From Cryomorpha sp963741985 (GTDB lineage Bacteria; Bacteroidota; Bacteroidia; Flavobacteriales_D; Cryomorphaceae), in contig CAVUKD010000002.1 of the NCBI GenBank assembly GCA_963741985.1, positions 2,046,001 through 2,110,000 of the forward strand: a stretch of 64,000 nucleotides of DNA, given 5' to 3'. Each line of letters starts with the position of its first letter. The stretch's first letter is position 1. A program made the translations under genes and the position numbers. The notes under the pieces were generated by a model, which worked only from the letters and a program-made list of their open reading frames with translations, made no database searches and was not told where the DNA came from. Of the stretch, positions 27,541-37,241 are shown one piece after another.

Positions 27541-28026
27541 GTGAAGGAGTATGCCCAAGTAAATGGTGTAGCACGTTGGGATGGTACGAAGTGGTGTGGA
27601 CTGCATACCTATACCGAATTTCAATTTATTCCCGGCATGTTTGTATTGAATGATTCATTGTATATGCCGCTGCGGCAGTCTGATACTGATCCGTTTTTTA
27701 GCGATAATTCCGAAGTGTATAAATGGATTGGGGGCGATGATTATGGCCCTTGTGAAACGGTGGTCGGTGTGGAAGAGATAAATCGTGAGAATAGGATTTC
27801 TGTTTATCCCAATCCCGCGACAAGTTCGACAAGAATTAGTTCCGATAATTTAATTGATAATATACGTGTTTTTGACCTGAGTGGAAAATTGATTTTTGAA
27901 TACCATGTAGCCTCGTTAAAATACACTCTTGACTTGTCAGAAATTCAAAACGGAATGTACTTGCTTGAAGTCACAACGGAAAAAAAGAGAATAACCAAAA
28001 AACTCATGCGTGTTAATAGACAATAA
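27541..28026 (+). pseudogene. 3' remnant of a T9SS cargo gene
   Basis: The 161 residues end in a T9SS type-A sorting domain: RISVYPNPATSSTRI, IRVFDLSGKLI, NGMYLLEVTTEKKR. The part before it (NGVARWDGTKWCGLHTYTEF, VYKWIGG) resembles a kelch/delta-type propeller blade. There is no signal peptide, and an in-frame stop (27538-27540) directly precedes the GTG, so the 5' part is missing. A truncated remnant is more likely than a functional gene, because T9SS cargo must pass the Sec system first. Confidence 0.7.
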
Positions 28027-28198
28027 GCGTTTTTCAACATAAATAATTTCAAATCAATCGGTTTTTCGAAATTGCCGTGTATTATTTCATTTCCTTCACT
28101 TTATCTTGACCCTTATTCAGCATTTCAATTTCGCTTGATTAATTCAGTAGGATGAGATTGAGTTTTAGTATACTTGTACTCAATCCGAAAATCAACGC

Positions 28199-30724
28199 AT
28201 GAAATCATTTTACACTTTTCTCATCATTTCTTTTTTCTCCTTCTTGTCCACTTTCGCGGAAGCGCAGAGCAACCAGTATCTACAGTTTGACGGAGTGGAC
28301 GACTACACCGAATTTCCCGATGCATCTCAATATTTAACGGGTCTCAATACCATCACGATGGCCGGTTGGTTTAAAACCGATGCCCTGACTTATGGACAGG
28401 GTATGATGAGTATTCGCGGTGGCGGTAGCGGCGAGGGCCAGATGTATTTGATACAGCTCAACAACGGCCAAATAGAATGCAGGGTGATAACAAGTACAGG
28501 GCTGCACCAAATTCACACGCCCGAAGGAACGGTGCAAGCCGGCGTTTGGCAATATTACGCATGGGTTTTTAACCAAAATACCATTGAATTATTTGTAGAT
28601 GGTGTTTCCGTGGGAAGTGAAACCGCTTCGGGAACTTTTCAAGGCGATGACCGGCCTTTTACAATTGGGAAAACGCTTGAGTCTGGCTACAATTTTATTT
28701 ATAAAGGCGGAGCCGATGAAGTGTCGCTTTGGAGTAAAGCTCTCACGCAGGCCCAAATACAAGATATGATGACCAACGAACTCTTCGGCGATGAAGATGG
28801 TCTCGTTACGTACTATAAATTTAATCAAGGTACGCCCGGCGGAGATAACCAGAGTATTACTCAACTTTTATCAGAAGTCGGAACAGGCGATCGGAATTCC
28901 AATTTGATCGGTTTTGCCCTTACGGGAAATGAATCAAATTTCGTAGGTGAATTGGAGTCCGGTTTTCAGGCAATTAGCTTTCCGCTGATTCCAAATAAGC
29001 TAATTTCCGACGCACCTTTTACTATTTCGGCAGAAGCCAATTCCGGTCTTCCTATTACGTTTAGTATTCAGTCGGGGCCGGCTACCATTGATGGAAATAC
29101 CATTACTCTCGATGGAACAGAAGGCGAAGTTACCGTAAAAGCCAGCCAACCCGGGAATGATATCTTCGATCCGGCCACGGATGTTTTCGTAACATTTAAT
29201 GTGCTCGATCCCGAAACAACACTTCCCGAAGTCACCATCCTGCATCCACTTGCCGGCGATGTGTTCGTGCCAACCTTGCGTCCTTTGCAAATAGCCGTGA
29301 AAAGTACCATCGGATTTCCGGACTTGTTCCAAACCGGCACAGTGACGGTTAGCATTGGCGATGATGATATTACCCTTGAGGGAAATGAAAATGGTTTTTA
29401 TAGCGGATGGTGGACTCCCGCGGAATACGGTACTAAAACCATGTCGGTATCTGCGCTTAATAATTTTGGAAATGCCGCGACGGTTGAATCAGAAATCAAT
29501 ATTGTTCCCACGATGGAAAATGTGACGGTAAATGCTTTTGATGAAGCCCACGTAAGCAACGAAGTGCCAAGTGTTACGGTAGAAGCGGACTTGCCGAGTT
29601 ATGTAGGTGCTTACGACGAAATAATTGGTACTTTAACCATCTCCTGCCCGCCTGGGGGCTGTGATCCATGGGATCGTGTTTCATCGGTCGAAGCGCTGGG
29701 CAAAGATGGCGAGTGGTATGAAATTATTCGCTACTTAACTCCCTATGGTGTCGCCTGTAATCACACAATCGATCTCACCGATTTCATGTCATTGCTCAGT
29801 GGCAAAACGAAGTTTCGAATCAACCTGATTACCTACGCCAATGGCTTTGAATATACACTCGACTTAGATTATCATGCCGGCGAGCCTTCAAATCCGTATT
29901 CCAACATTCAAAAATTGTGGAACGAGACCTACCAATTTGGTGATATGGCTAATCTACAACCCACCCAGGAACTTACTATGAGCTACCCTGAAAACACGAC
30001 TGCGGCAAAAATTAAACTGGTATCCACCGGCCATGGCTGGGGTACGGATGCAAATGGTACGGATACCCAAAATACCGACAACGCTGCCGAATTTAGTGAC
30101 AACACACACCATATTTGGGTAAATGGGTCGGAGACTTTTACGCAACACAACTGGAGCGATTGCAACCCCAATCCGGATGGATGTAGCCCTCAGAATGGTA
30201 CATGGCAATTCGATCGCGCCGGGTGGTGCCCCGGTTCCATTGCTCCGTTTTTTGATTTTGATATGACTGATTATATTGCCGATGAGGTTACCCTAAAATA
30301 TATGTTCGATGAGAGCTACGTAGATTATTGCCATCCTCACAATCCCGATTGTATCGATGGGGTGACCTGCAATAATTGCGATGGTGGTTTCAACCCGAAT
30401 CTGATCGTAACTTCTTACCTTATTTCAAAAGGGAGTTTTCCGCTCGGAACACCGGTTGGAATTAAGGAAATTGACAACACGTTCAATGCGTTTACCCTCT
30501 ATCCAAATCCTACAAACGGGCTATTTAAAGTAGGTCTCGACGAGAATTTGGAGAAAGTTGATATTGTGATTTACGATCAGACTGGCAGATCTATTAAGAA
30601 AATTAACCGCACTTTTCCCGGAAGGACGATCAATATGGATTTGCGCGGAATCAGCAGAGGAGTGTATGTGGTACAAGTAACAACAGAAAGCGGCACGGGG
30701 AGTAAGATTTTGTTGGTAGGATAG
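28199..30724 (+). CDS. Secreted LamG / PNGase F-like protein with T9SS sorting domain
   Basis: An 841-aa secreted protein. Signal peptide (FLIISFFSFLSTFAEAQS); LamG/concanavalin-like domain at about 24-215 (YLQFDGVDDYTEFPDASQYL, LFVDGVSVGSETASG); an Ig-like linker; then a peptide-N-glycosidase F-like region at about 440-740 (CPPGGCDPWDRVSSVEALG, STGHGWGTDANGTDTQN, HHIWVNG, CxPxGC cysteine pairs); finally a sorting domain (FTLYPNPTNGLFKVGL). PNGase F cleaves N-glycans from glycoproteins; here glycan cleavage is inferred from fold resemblance, and the catalytic residues were not aligned. It would be exported by Sec, then by T9SS to the surface or medium. Confidence 0.85.
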   Translation: MKSFYTFLIISFFSFLSTFAEAQSNQYLQFDGVDDYTEFPDASQYLTGLNTITMAGWFKTDALTYGQGMMSIRGGGSGEGQMYLIQLNNGQIECRVITSTGLHQIHTPEGTVQAGVWQYYAWVFNQNTIELFVDGVSVGSETASGTFQGDDRPFTIGKTLESGYNFIYKGGADEVSLWSKALTQAQIQDMMTNELFGDEDGLVTYYKFNQGTPGGDNQSITQLLSEVGTGDRNSNLIGFALTGNESNFVGELESGFQAISFPLIPNKLISDAPFTISAEANSGLPITFSIQSGPATIDGNTITLDGTEGEVTVKASQPGNDIFDPATDVFVTFNVLDPETTLPEVTILHPLAGDVFVPTLRPLQIAVKSTIGFPDLFQTGTVTVSIGDDDITLEGNENGFYSGWWTPAEYGTKTMSVSALNNFGNAATVESEINIVPTMENVTVNAFDEAHVSNEVPSVTVEADLPSYVGAYDEIIGTLTISCPPGGCDPWDRVSSVEALGKDGEWYEIIRYLTPYGVACNHTIDLTDFMSLLSGKTKFRINLITYANGFEYTLDLDYHAGEPSNPYSNIQKLWNETYQFGDMANLQPTQELTMSYPENTTAAKIKLVSTGHGWGTDANGTDTQNTDNAAEFSDNTHHIWVNGSETFTQHNWSDCNPNPDGCSPQNGTWQFDRAGWCPGSIAPFFDFDMTDYIADEVTLKYMFDESYVDYCHPHNPDCIDGVTCNNCDGGFNPNLIVTSYLISKGSFPLGTPVGIKEIDNTFNAFTLYPNPTNGLFKVGLDENLEKVDIVIYDQTGRSIKKINRTFPGRTINMDLRGISRGVYVVQVTTESGTGSKILLVG

Positions 30725-31061
30725 TAAAAGCTTCAAGCCTTAAGCCTCAAGCCACAAGTGTAGAGCTTGCGCTTAACGACTTGCTTCTGATGTCGAAGTC
30801 AGATTGATAGTCTTTATCAATCTAAATGATATTGGTGGGATGCCCGACCAAAACACCTTCGCTCCGACGAGGGAATTGAGTACGCATGTACGACCCCTTA
30901 GGAATGCGAATGCACGCAAATCGGGATATCCCACAAGACATGAGCGCAAGTAGGCCACTACTCGCTATGTGGCAAATCTCGAGAACAAACACACTCCCAA
31001 TAGTCTCCGTCTTGATCGTCGGCTTGCAGCTTAAAGCTAACGCCTTGCAGCTCCCAAAAAC
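30725..31061. other. Gene-free stretch between two convergent genes
   Basis: No credible gene. Short degenerate repeats of the form AAGCTTCAAGCCTTAAGCC (30728-30760) and CTTGCAGCTTAAAGC (31022-31050) are present; this low-complexity type is common between genes in Bacteroidota. No clear terminator was found. Confidence 0.6.
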
Positions 31062-33368
31062 CTATTGCTCAAAAACACTCTTATTAAAAATGGTATATCC
31101 AAAATTGAAAGAAAAGCTCCAGGGACTGTCTTCTTTTTTATCAAAATAATTCAGGTTAAGACTTACCGGTCCCAGCGGACTGTGGTAGACCAATGTAGTC
31201 GATCCTATAAAGCGCTGTTCCAAATCAGCGGTGGTGTAATAGGCCTGATTACGCGCATCAGCCCTAATAATACGTCCCGGCTGAAATACATATCCCTCCA
31301 GCCTGAAATCTATGTTTTTCCTAACGGAGACCACCGTTTGCAGACCGAGTGCAGCATATTCGGTGGTGCGGAAATAATTGATAAACCGGGTTTTGCTTTC
31401 GGGTATGGGTTCGTATGCCGGTGCCGAAATCAGCGAAGCATTGTAATTGTCATAAAAAGGTTGATTTGAATAGAGTCCTTCAACGTTGAAACCGAGGCTA
31501 ATTGGACCGAAATGGGAGAAATAATTTTGATAGTTAATCTCTGAGGTAAACCACGCGTGATGGTGCGTAAAATCGGCATCGCTTTCACCGGTGGTGCCAT
31601 ATCGGGTAAGCTCATCACCAATCACTCCGCGAATGGAAGCCTTGATCCGGGTTCCGTAAGTGGCATATTGTTTTCGATTTAAGGTATTTCGGTCTATGCC
31701 CAGCCCCAAGGTCCCGAGGTCAAACTGGGTATAGTCGGACGTGTCTTGTACGGTAAAATCATCCGATTGGTAGTAGCGATCTACCGTTTGACCGTATTTC
31801 AAATCTACGAGGATAACAGCATTATTTCCCCACGAGGCCGTATAGTTAGCTCCTCCAAATGTTTCGTTTTTTACAATATACGAAGGGCGGGAAAGCTCGA
31901 AGAAGGTGGCGAAATTCCGAAAATAATCCCATCGGTTTATCAGGAAATACGGCGAAATACTCATCCGTTTTTTACCACCAAAATCCAGATCTGCCCGAAG
32001 CATAACTGACCCATAGAACTTTCCGAAATAACTGTTTGCCATAAGGCTGGCAGAAGTACGACCAAAAAGATTGTACTTCACACCCACATATCCGGTATTG
32101 ACGGGTCGTGAAGAAAACAATCCACCAAAATAGAGCGTCAGATCTTTCTCGCGGCGCACGTTCAAATCGATATCGTATTTTTTCTCTGAAGGATTGTATG
32201 TGGCTATGGGTTGGATATACCGTATTTTGCTATCCTGCGTTAGACGCAAATATTGCGGTTTGAAATCACTGAATGTATAGCTGGTATCTTTAAGTGAAGG
32301 TCCCATAGTGGAAGCTACATATTCTTTTTGTTTTTTATTCAAACTACCTGATATCAGGATATTTCCAACTTTCGGATCTGGGAAATTGTGCTTGAATTTA
32401 CTACGCATGGAATCCAATTCGGCAGGGCTTCGGGTGGCACTTCCAATAATTTTTTTAATCTCATCAATATCTTTCATTGTTGCCTGATAGCCGAGATCTA
32501 TTTCATGTTGGATATTCGAGAAATCGAAAACGCTGATCTCAGAGGTGGGCGCAATTATAAAACTTTCCTTGCATTCGATGGTGAAATTTCGCTGGGTGGT
32601 AATCATATTTCGCACCAGCGAAAGCAGGTCATCTTCATCAGGTGGGTCGAGATGTGAGGCAACATTGCTGCCGATTATCACTTCTGGCAGGAAGGCTGAG
32701 TACATTACATCAGCGGGAAAATTATTGTACAGACCACCGTCGAAAAGGAGTGTGCTGTCGATGACAACAGGTTTGTAATAAAAAGGGTAGGTGGTACTTG
32801 CACGTATGGCGAGGGCGAGACTACCCTGGTCGAATACCACTTGCTTCTTCTTCACAATATCGGCGGCCACGCACCGAAAAGGGATCATCAGGCTATCGAA
32901 ATTATAACGTGCCTCGGCGGCTGGTTGTCCGAAGAGATCGAGGAACATATACTCCATGAGATCCGGTGTTACCAGATTGGTGGGAATGGATTGGCGTATT
33001 AATCGCTGGGGCGATATCTTCAAACGTATCATTGAAGCGTCGTCGAGATCTTTCGAAAAATAATAAATATCCTTTTCTGAAAGTTGTCCTTCTATGGCAA
33101 GCGTAAAATCATTGCTTTTTACGATTTTAATAATCTCATCGACAGAATATCCGGAAGCATAGAAACCCCCGATAAGCGCTCCCATGGAAGTGCCCGTAAT
33201 GTAGTCAATAGGGATGTTATTTTCTTCAAGGGCTTTGAGTACGCCGATATGTGCCATTCCTGATGCGCCCCCGCCACTCAATACCAACCCCACCTTTTGA
33301 GCCATTGCACTGCCAGCAATAACCATACAAAGAATGGAAGTAAGAATGAAGGGCTGAATATGTTTCAT
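31062..33368 (-). CDS. Patatin-like phospholipase with C-terminal beta-barrel
   Basis: A 768-aa outer-membrane protein. Signal peptide (FILTSILCMVIAGSAMAQ); patatin domain at about 24-300 with the oxyanion loop SGGGASGMAHIG, nucleophile elbow GTSMG (Ser61) and catalytic Asp in DGGLYNNFP; a POTRA-like linker (about 330-385); and a C-terminal Omp85/BamA-type barrel rich in alternating aromatic strands (MANSYFGKFYGSVMLRADLD, ending FSFNFGYTIFNKSVFEQ with terminal aromatic strand). The layout matches type V-d secretion proteins such as PlpD and FplA, in which a lipase passes through its own barrel. Catalytic Ser and Asp are intact. Whether the lipase is released is unknown. Confidence 0.9.
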   Translation of the reverse strand: MKHIQPFILTSILCMVIAGSAMAQKVGLVLSGGGASGMAHIGVLKALEENNIPIDYITGTSMGALIGGFYASGYSVDEIIKIVKSNDFTLAIEGQLSEKDIYYFSKDLDDASMIRLKISPQRLIRQSIPTNLVTPDLMEYMFLDLFGQPAAEARYNFDSLMIPFRCVAADIVKKKQVVFDQGSLALAIRASTTYPFYYKPVVIDSTLLFDGGLYNNFPADVMYSAFLPEVIIGSNVASHLDPPDEDDLLSLVRNMITTQRNFTIECKESFIIAPTSEISVFDFSNIQHEIDLGYQATMKDIDEIKKIIGSATRSPAELDSMRSKFKHNFPDPKVGNILISGSLNKKQKEYVASTMGPSLKDTSYTFSDFKPQYLRLTQDSKIRYIQPIATYNPSEKKYDIDLNVRREKDLTLYFGGLFSSRPVNTGYVGVKYNLFGRTSASLMANSYFGKFYGSVMLRADLDFGGKKRMSISPYFLINRWDYFRNFATFFELSRPSYIVKNETFGGANYTASWGNNAVILVDLKYGQTVDRYYQSDDFTVQDTSDYTQFDLGTLGLGIDRNTLNRKQYATYGTRIKASIRGVIGDELTRYGTTGESDADFTHHHAWFTSEINYQNYFSHFGPISLGFNVEGLYSNQPFYDNYNASLISAPAYEPIPESKTRFINYFRTTEYAALGLQTVVSVRKNIDFRLEGYVFQPGRIIRADARNQAYYTTADLEQRFIGSTTLVYHSPLGPVSLNLNYFDKKEDSPWSFSFNFGYTIFNKSVFEQ

Positions 33369-33438
33369 GGAGGACTACCGTTTCGCAAAATTACATTTTT
33401 TTTGGTGGCAGCCGAACCGGAAAAGGACTAACGGCAAC

Positions 33439-34242
33439 TCACTCAATTTCTTGTATGAATTCCGTGATTTCATTGAGGCAATGCAAGATTCTTGATCCAT
33501 ACCAAGAGAATATTTCACCGTCTACGTATTTACCCGGTATTCCGGTTTCAGAGGCCAATTTAATGATGTGATTTTCTGTAAAAGGATAGGGCTCCGAACT
33601 GAACAGAATCAATTCGGGATTTAATCCAATTATCTCTCGCTCTGTTATGGCAGGGTACCTCAACCCTTGGTCACCCCATGATTCGAGGACATTTTCCAAG
33701 CCACAAAGGTTGAGCATTTCTGAAATATACGTATCCGTTCCGGCGGCCATGTAAGGGTCTTTCCAAATGAGGTAAAGCACTTTTTTTGGCGAACGCCCGG
33801 CACTCAAATTTTTAATTTCCGAATAGGAGAATTTGAGTCTTTCCATCAGCATTTCAGCTTCCGCAGTCTTGCCGGTTATTTCTCCAATTGAATTGGTGAA
33901 CTCCAAGCAATCGTCGGGACTGGCGATATCACTCACGTATACCGGAAAGGATTTCATGAGTTCTTCAATATCCCGACGGGTATTCTCTTCCTTATTGGCA
34001 ATAATTAGATCGGGTTGTAGATCCGAAATCTTCGCTAATCTCAGCTTTTTTGTACCTCCAACGATTTCTTTTGAATCTCTGAGATGTGGAGGATGAACAC
34101 AGAATTTCGTAATACCGACCAATTCCTTTTCCAAACCCAGATCGCAAAGCAATTCAGTCTGTGAAGGCACAACCGAAACAATCCGCTTGGGCTCGCGCTT
34201 CAACTCTACTTTTCTGCCGGTTTGATCGGTAACGATGAGCAT
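33439..34242 (-). CDS. Helical-backbone metal receptor (BtuF/TroA-fold) protein
   Basis: A 267-aa protein with the substrate-binding fold of BtuF/FepB-type ABC receptors: RIVSVVPSQTELLCDLGLEK, VGGTKKLRLAKISDLQPDLI, GTDTYISEMLNLCGLENVL. It has no signal peptide or lipobox, so it may be cytosolic or rely on an unusual anchoring; this is common for the Bacteroidota version annotated as a cobalamin-binding protein. No ABC permease gene is nearby. Its ATG overlaps the stop of the upstream CBS-enzyme gene (TAATG), indicating coupled translation. Confidence 0.82.
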   Translation of the reverse strand: MLIVTDQTGRKVELKREPKRIVSVVPSQTELLCDLGLEKELVGITKFCVHPPHLRDSKEIVGGTKKLRLAKISDLQPDLIIANKEENTRRDIEELMKSFPVYVSDIASPDDCLEFTNSIGEITGKTAEAEMLMERLKFSYSEIKNLSAGRSPKKVLYLIWKDPYMAAGTDTYISEMLNLCGLENVLESWGDQGLRYPAITEREIIGLNPELILFSSEPYPFTENHIIKLASETGIPGKYVDGEIFSWYGSRILHCLNEITEFIQEIE

Positions 34243-35613
34243 TAATGCAAAGCCGCAATTAGGTCGTGTCGCGTAATAATATGGTACCGCTCCGAATCAA
34301 TTCGAACCAATACAGCCGATACGTTTTTATTGACCATGCGAATCACATTCTTCAAATCCTCATCGCTTTCTACGATGGGAAACGGAGCAGCCATCAGCTC
34401 TTTTACTTTCAGTTTGTCAACGGTACCGGTTTCAGAAATGGCTTCAAAAATCTTTCGCTCATCAATTGCTCCCACAAATTTCCCATCCTGAACAACAGGA
34501 ATCTGTGAGATGTCAAATTTCTTGAGTTTCTCAATCGCGTGCGATACCAATTCTTCCGTTCCGATGGTAATTAATGGCTTGTCGATGTGCTTGTTCACCA
34601 AGTCGAGAGCCGTTTTATTTCGGTCGTTTAGGAATCCGCGGTCGCGCATCCAGTCGTCGTTGTATACCTTGCCAACATAGCGCGAACCATGATCGTGAAA
34701 AAGCACAACCACCACATCATCTGCGGTAAGTTGGTCTTTCATTTGCTCGATTACGCCATAAGCCGAACCGGCCGAATACCCCAGAAATAATCCTTCTTTT
34801 CGCGCAAGCTCACGCGTGTATACGGCGCCATCGCGATCGGATACTTTCTCAAAATGGTCGATAATATCGAAGTTTACATTTTTTGGAAGGATATCTTCGC
34901 CAATTCCTTCGGTGATGTACGAGTAGATTTCATTTTCATCAAATTCACCCGTTTCGTGGTATTTTTTGAAAACCGATCCGTATGTATCCGCTCCCCAAAG
35001 TTTGATATTCGGATTCTTTTCTTTCAGGTATTTACCAACTCCTGAAATGGTTCCACCGGTGCCGACACCGACTACAAAGTGGGTGATTTTACCTTCGGTT
35101 TGTTCCCAGATTTCAGGGCCGGTGGTAAGGTAATGCGCTTTCGTATTTCCCGGATTATCGTATTGAAACGGGTAGAATGAATTTGGAATTTCTTTGTTCA
35201 GTCGCTCGGCTACTGAATAATAAGAATCCGGATGGTCGGGCAGCAACATTGGTTGGGCATACGTATACTTCCGCACCCATAGCGCGCAGGATATCCATTT
35301 TCTCCTTACTCTGTTTGTCGCTCAACGTACAGATGAGTTTGTAGCCTTTCACGATACAAGCGAGGGCAAGCCCCATTCCAGTATTTCCGGAAGTACACTC
35401 TATAACCGTTCCTCCCGGTTTAAGCTTTCCTTCTGCCTCGGCGTCTTCGATCATTTGGAGTGCCATCCGGTCTTTCACGCTGTGTCCGGGATTGAAATAT
35501 TCCACTTTGGCGTAAATTGTTGCCGGAATGTGTTTGCAAATTTTATTCATCCGAACCATCGGAGTGTCGCCAATGGTTTCTAATATATTATTGTATGCTT
35601 TGCGAAATGCCAT
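34242..35613 (-). CDS. PLP-dependent cysteine synthase/cystathionine beta-synthase with CBS domains, frame broken once
   Basis: The N-terminal part (codons from 35613) carries GDTPMVRMNKI, the PLP-lysine region NPGHSVKDRMA and the substrate loop CTSGNTGMGLALA. The rest continues in another frame with LPDHPDSYYSVAERL, the PLP-phosphate loop VGVGTGGTISGVG, and a pair of CBS domains at the C-terminus (MAAPFPIVESDEDLKNVIRM). One extra G/C at the GGG run 35238-35240 (or base 35241) causes the shift; removing it gives NVAADHPDSYY or NVAPDHPDSYY. The combined product of about 455 residues matches bacterial cystathionine beta-synthase-like enzymes, which condense serine or O-acetylserine with a thiol. 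Sequence error or recent mutation cannot be separated here. Confidence 0.88.
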
Positions 35614-36075
35614 GCTTTAATTTTTTTGCAAATTTACAAGATAATATGGTTTTTGGGGAGGGGAGGAGTGAGTTGAAATGATGCGCAACTCAAGAGCACA
35701 GTCGTTTTGTTTTTCGCGAGCGTTCTAATACCCAGTATTGACAGTATTTAATTATTGCATTCTAATCTTGGAACATATATTTGATTGAAGTAATTCTATA
35801 TAATTTTAGTAAATATTCGATTCCACAGATATACACTAATCGCTTTGTTCGATTGGAGTGACTGCGTTTATTTGACATTTATTTCAACAGGCAAAGATTT
35901 GTTCAAGTTGAAAAATCTCCTTGCAACTTGAAATTTCCAATTACTCTATGTTGAAGCCTAATTTCAACGTACATAAGAATAAAACTTTAGAAAAAACTGA
36001 GTTAACAATTTTTAGTATTCAAAAAAAATTAATACATTGTCGTCAACTTAGAGTACACCAACACCATTTATTCTA
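35614..36075. other. AT-rich gene-free region between divergent genes
   Basis: No open frame of note and no recognised RNA. It should hold the leader and promoter of the minus-strand CBS-enzyme gene and the upstream region of the T9SS gene at 36114. No other feature seen. Confidence 0.5.
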
Positions 36076-36106
36076 TTGATGTTTCTGTTTTCAAAGGTTA
36101 GATTTG
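36076..36106 (+). promoter_or_regulatory. Promoter candidate upstream of a T9SS cargo gene
   Basis: TTG at 36076-36078 and TAGATTTG at 36099-36106 with a 20-base spacer match the Bacteroidota consensus. It ends only 8 bases before the ATG at 36114, which argues for a leaderless message or a later start codon. Confidence 0.5.
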
Positions 36107-36113
36107 ATCCGCT

Positions 36114-37220
36114 ATGTTTATCAATGACAATCCATTATCGAAAACCTTTATTTCTCGTCAGGAAACAATATTTGACTTGGGCGAAAATAAATTCCAATAC
36201 CCAAACCCAGGATTAATTTCCGTTTTATTAATACTTTTTGTTTTCCAATTCACGAGTTTGTTTGGGCAATACCAGAGCACACTCACTCCCGGACGTTCCT
36301 GGAAGGTTTCCGGCTTTCATGGTGGTATAAATGAGAGACTCATGGATAGTGTGTATGTTAATGGTACTGTCCAACTTGACGGGTACGAATATTCCATTAT
36401 CGCTGACAAAATTCAATATATTGGCGATCACCAAGCAATAGCTGCTATGCGTGAAGATACGGTGGCAGGTAAAGTGTGGGTACGCTTCTTCAATCAAGAT
36501 TTTACGCCGTATGCTCCCGACAGTATTTTAAATCATGAATACCTTGTGGCTGACTATAGTCTGACTATTGGTGATACGGTGGCTTATACCTACATTGCTG
36601 ATGTAGCATATAATTTTTATCCGATTGATATTAGCCTCACTGTAGTAGACACTGGGAATGTATTAGGTAGACACTACGTTGAATTAAACAGTACTTCCAG
36701 TTTTGTCACGGGCTCCCTTGCTTATCATGGCTTCACATCGTTTAATGACAATTATTCATATTACGCTGTGGATCATTTACCCCTTCGGTTTTATGAAGGA
36801 GTTGGTCCTTCCCAAGGACCGCTCGCCCCTTTTGGTGGTTCAAATCAATATCCCGCAGATTCATATATGACTTGTTCTTATGAAGATGGAATTCAGATAT
36901 GGAGCGACCCAAATGTTTCAACTTGTGACTTGCCCGATGGTTGGGTTTCCGATGAATTGTTATCAAATTCTTCAACCTCAAAAATTGAAATTTATCCAAA
37001 CCCAAATGATGGGCGTTTCCAAATAAAATTAGAAGACTCATTTATTGGCAAAGAATTTCTTTTGAACATTCACAGCATAGACGGTAGAATCATAAAATCC
37101 CAATCTGGACGCATTCAAAACTCTTTAGTATGTCAAATTCCGAGCCCAGTGGCAGGAATCTATTTTCTAACTATTACAATAGATAACGAAATGCAAATTA
37201 TAAAATTCACCATATTCTAA
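36114..37220 (+). CDS. Secreted protein with T9SS sorting domain, function unknown
   Basis: A 368-aa protein not matched to a known catalytic family. A hydrophobic export signal lies at about 34-51 (LISVLLILFVFQFTSLFGQ), unusually far from the ATG, so translation may start later (TTG at 36177 is possible). The middle is a beta-rich domain with no recognised motif (TLTPGRSWKVSGFHGG, SLTIGDTVAYTYIAD); similar domains are frequent in Bacteroidota cargo. The C-terminus is a type-A sorting domain (KIEIYPNPNDGRFQIKL, VAGIYFLTITIDNEMQIIKF). The next gene, another T9SS cargo, starts 21 bases later. Confidence 0.75.
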   Translation: MFINDNPLSKTFISRQETIFDLGENKFQYPNPGLISVLLILFVFQFTSLFGQYQSTLTPGRSWKVSGFHGGINERLMDSVYVNGTVQLDGYEYSIIADKIQYIGDHQAIAAMREDTVAGKVWVRFFNQDFTPYAPDSILNHEYLVADYSLTIGDTVAYTYIADVAYNFYPIDISLTVVDTGNVLGRHYVELNSTSSFVTGSLAYHGFTSFNDNYSYYAVDHLPLRFYEGVGPSQGPLAPFGGSNQYPADSYMTCSYEDGIQIWSDPNVSTCDLPDGWVSDELLSNSSTSKIEIYPNPNDGRFQIKLEDSFIGKEFLLNIHSIDGRIIKSQSGRIQNSLVCQIPSPVAGIYFLTITIDNEMQIIKFTIF

Positions 37221-37241
37221 GCACTAATCAAAATTCATAAC

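Noticed and set aside
30886..31149. Short plus-strand frame between the PNGase F-like and patatin genes
   Set aside because: It runs through repetitive intergenic DNA and into the patatin C-terminus, with no recognisable protein features.
35614..36075. Possible small RNA or riboswitch upstream of the CBS-enzyme gene
   Set aside because: No recognisable conserved aptamer or stable stem was found by eye.
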